NCBI RefSeq assembly: GCF_012396615.1
Contig: NZ_JAAXPV010000007.1
Coordinates: 58,068 to 122,067, forward strand
Direction of reading: 5' to 3'
From: Rothia terrae
Lineage (GTDB): Bacteria > Actinomycetota > Actinomycetes > Actinomycetales > Micrococcaceae
DNA: 64,000 bases
Shown: in pieces, positions 62,144 to 64,000 of the stretch
Layout: every line of letters starts with the position of its first letter
How positions within the stretch are numbered: position 1 is the stretch's first letter
Position numbers and translations under genes: made by a program
The notes under the pieces: model-generated
Seen by the model: the letters and a program-made list of their open reading frames with translations, nothing else
What the model was told of the DNA's origin: nothing
Database searches by the model: none

Positions 62144-62863
62144 GTGCATCGCACACCGACGGTGGCTCAAGCGTTGCCCGAACGAACTGGATACGAAGAT
62201 ATGAACATCTTGATGGCGCATGCGGTAGACCTGCATGCTCACTTGCCTGTGGCCCTGCTGGGCATGAACATCGAAGAAATTCTCATCAATGCTGGCCCCT
62301 GGGTTTTGGGCCTGGTGGCGCTGATGGTGTTCATCGAATCCGGTGTTCTCTTTCCTTTCTTGCCCGGTGACTCTCTGCTGTTCACCACCGGCCTGTTGCA
62401 CCAGCAACTGAACCTCAACGTGTTTGTGATGCTTCTGGTGTTCAGCCTCGCAGCTATTTTGGGCGACCAGGTAGGTTACTGGCTGGGCCGCACCTTTGGC
62501 CGCCGCCTGTTCAAGGAAGACGCGAAGATTTTGAGCTACGCAAACCTTGATAAAGCGAACATTTTCTTCAATAAGTACGGCGGCAAGGCTCTGGTCCTGG
62601 CGCGTTTTGTGCCGGTTGTGCGCACCTTCGTGCCACTGGCTGCGGGCATCGCTAACTACCGCTACTCAAAGTTTGCAACCTGGAACATCACCGGCGCAGT
62701 GCTGTGGGTTTTCCTAATGACCCTCGGCGGTGTCTTCTTGGGCGGCATCGACATCATCAAGAACAACGTTGAGGCTATCGCGCTGATCATCGTGTTTGTC
62801 TCGCTGATTCCGATTGTCATCGAGGTTCTGCGCGAGCGCGCAAAGAACAAGCGCAACGCATAA
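62144..62863 (+). CDS. DedA/SNARE-associated family membrane protein
   Basis: 239-aa DedA-family protein, possible undecaprenyl-phosphate/lipid flippase and membrane-homeostasis factor. Family marks are FIESGVLFPFLPGDSLLFTTGLL (two re-entrant loops), VLARFVPVVRTFVPLAAGIANYRYSKF and GVFLGGIDIIKNN. The GTG at 62144 has GAAGGTG at good spacing, whereas ATG at 62201 would give a 220-aa form with a poor site; both remain possible. A terminator follows. Confidence 0.87.
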   Translation: MHRTPTVAQALPERTGYEDMNILMAHAVDLHAHLPVALLGMNIEEILINAGPWVLGLVALMVFIESGVLFPFLPGDSLLFTTGLLHQQLNLNVFVMLLVFSLAAILGDQVGYWLGRTFGRRLFKEDAKILSYANLDKANIFFNKYGGKALVLARFVPVVRTFVPLAAGIANYRYSKFATWNITGAVLWVFLMTLGGVFLGGIDIIKNNVEAIALIIVFVSLIPIVIEVLRERAKNKRNA

Positions 62864-62874
62864 GTTTTATAGAT

Positions 62875-62916
62875 AAAAACCGGCGATGTCCTTTAAGGGG
62901 TATCGCCGGTTTTTTG
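62875..62916 (+). terminator. Terminator after the DedA gene
   Basis: AAAAACCGGCGAT (62875-62887) pairs with ATCGCCGGTTTTT (62902-62914), with the T-run continuing to 62916. Confidence 0.85.
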
Positions 62917-63023
62917 TTTAAGGTTGAGTGATAGGGCGCGGGTTGTTCGTAAGCGTCCTACTCGTAGGGTTATTGCCCGCGCGCGTCGAAGAATTTTTCA
63001 ATCTCTGCACGAATAAAGGCATA

Positions 63024-64000
63024 GAGGCTTATTCATAAGGGGTAAAACCCACCAACTAAACAACGACCCCACCAGCGACAAAAAATAAGGATAAAACACC
63101 AGTAATATACTCAACCCAAACCGGAAAAGACCGCTGCAAAACCATCGTACAACCGGGCCGAACAGCAACCAATCCGCCACACTCATCACAGCCCTGAACA
63201 AAAACCCCTCTGAAACAAACCAGCAACCAAACCACGAGCCCTCACCCTCAACCAAGCCCTCAAAATCACCCTCATGTACCTCCGCCATAACCTCACTGAA
63301 GAGGTCCTAACCGAAGCATTCGAGGTTTCTCAATCCACGATTTCGAAGAACCATCCACCACATCGAAGGCGCACTATTGAAGCTACAAGAGCTGAAAGCC
63401 CCCGCGCTCGAATCTCTCCAGAATATCCCCGGCTCACTGGTCATAGACGGCACTTTGATTCCGGTGTGGAACTGGTCTTCACAAGGGAGAACATTGTTTT
63501 CAGGTAAACACCAGCGTGCTGGTTTCAACCATCAGCTCATCTGTACCCTGAATGGAAAACTGCTGGCTATCACCGATCCGGTGCCAGGGGCCCGTTATGA
63601 TGTGCATGCTTTTCGGTTTCACCGGCTCGAGAGATTTCTGAACGAGACAACATTGGCGGATGAAGGCTATATCGGGCTCGGGCTACTGGCTTCGGCTCAA
63701 CGGAAACCGGGGGTGAGGATGAGGGCTGCGGTGAGAGAGAATAATCGTCAGATTATTCGGTTGTGGTCAGTGGTTGAGCGGGTGATTGTGCAGGTGAAAA
63801 CGTGGAGGGTTCTGCGTTCTGGTTTTCGGCGGTTGCTGCGTTCTTATTCGCGGGTGTTTTCGGTGGTGCGGGGATTGAGGCTTATTCAAAAGTCCCACCA
63901 GCCGCCAAAAACACCAACCCGCGAACTACCGAGAACACCCGCTGATACGAGCTCAACGGCCGTCTGAAACCCATGTGCAGAACCCGCCAGGTCTTAATGT
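63024..64000 (+). mobile_element. Degenerate IS5-type insertion sequence, right end outside window
   Basis: A broken transposase with a DDE domain occupies 63214-63967. The left border is uncertain: GAGGCTTATTCA at 63024-63035 recurs in direct orientation inside the transposase at 63877-63888. No terminal inverted repeat could be paired within the window. The right border may lie past 64000. Confidence 0.4.
63214..63967 (+). pseudogene. IS5-family transposase (IS427-like), frameshifted
   Basis: The N-terminal helix-turn-helix (RALTLNQALKITLMYLRHN then LTEEVLTEAFEVSQSTIS) is in one frame, preceded by an in-frame TGA at 63211-63213. After a +1 shift near 63342 the frame continues RTIHHIEGALLKLQEL, VIDGTLIPVW (Asp), LADEGYIGLG (Asp) and VERVIVQVKTWRVL (Glu), giving a DDE triad. 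The left end is not recovered in any frame. No A6-type slippery site was seen, so the shift looks like decay rather than programmed frameshifting. Confidence 0.7.

Noticed and set aside
63024..63888. GAGGCTTATTCA direct repeats as IS ends or target-site duplication
   Set aside because: The second copy is inside the transposase coding region and is not inverted, so it is neither a terminal inverted repeat nor a target duplication.
1..64000. CRISPR array, prophage or plasmid region
   Set aside because: No regularly spaced direct repeats, phage structural genes or replication genes were seen.
1..64000. GCGTCC motif as Chi or KOPS-like polar sequence
   Set aside because: Copies occur on both strands with no marked skew, unlike polar chromosome-orienting motifs.

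Overview
The window looks like a chromosomal segment of a mid-G+C actinobacterium of the Micrococcaceae, most likely Rothia (for example the R. dentocariosa/R. aeria group). This rests on my familiarity with the proteins: a mid-50s % G+C by eye, MetQ/MetN/MetI, actinobacterial E1/E2 dehydrogenase genes, EcsC-like and DUF202 proteins, Tat-exported proteins, and tadA beside a tRNA-Ser gene. No alignment was run, so the genus is an inference. Most of the segment is ordinary core chromosome. There is no prophage or CRISPR array, and only a degenerate IS5-type transposase at the right edge.

Layout. 1-2910: fructose operon fruR-fruK-fruA, reading leftward and cut by the window edge. 3009-6262: VanZ-like protein, two tandem histidine phosphatases, a HAD hydrolase and a membrane protein. 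6366-9127: methionine ABC importer metQ-metN-metI. 9458-12981: acyl-CoA ligase, a small membrane protein, a hexapeptide acetyltransferase and a membrane protein. 13260-16329: NarL-type response regulator, histidine kinase and a kinase-like protein without a phosphoacceptor, followed by a candidate structured RNA (16461-16686). 16951-21955: 2-oxoacid dehydrogenase E1alpha/E1beta/E2 operon and hisC. 21997-24570: a two-gene unit resembling a type VII secretion substrate pair with a GHSQG lipase domain. 24777-28094: purB and two convergent EcsC-like paralogues. 28454-35799: a frameshifted EamA transporter, lipoprotein, spermidine-synthase-like protein, CDF metal exporter, acylphosphatase, SDR protein, nitrilase-family hydrolase, two DUF202 proteins and a DsbA-like Tat lipoprotein. 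36025-41892: tRNA-Thr, CitE-like lyase, and a MacB-type ABC exporter divergent from a second two-component system. 41964-52085: acyltransferase, YbdD, quinone reductase, two tRNA-Ser genes, FGGY kinase, SixA phosphatase, SufE plus rhodanese, and a BCCT transporter. 52282-62863: hydrolase, receiver-less winged-helix regulator, upp, a Tat-exported surface protein, tRNA-Ser, TetR regulator, tadA, RecQ-like helicase, MFS transporter and DedA protein. 63214-64000: broken transposase.

The less ordinary content is between the genes and at whole-window scale. The heptamer AGGACGC/GCGTCCT is strongly over-represented on both strands and is built as inverted pairs into two terminators, which is how DNA-uptake sequences behave. 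Two families of long, nearly perfect stem-loops recur, one with compensatory base changes between copies. A stand-alone, heavily paired RNA candidate presents three G-rich loops and ends in a strong terminator. Two long C homopolymers sit in expression-control positions.
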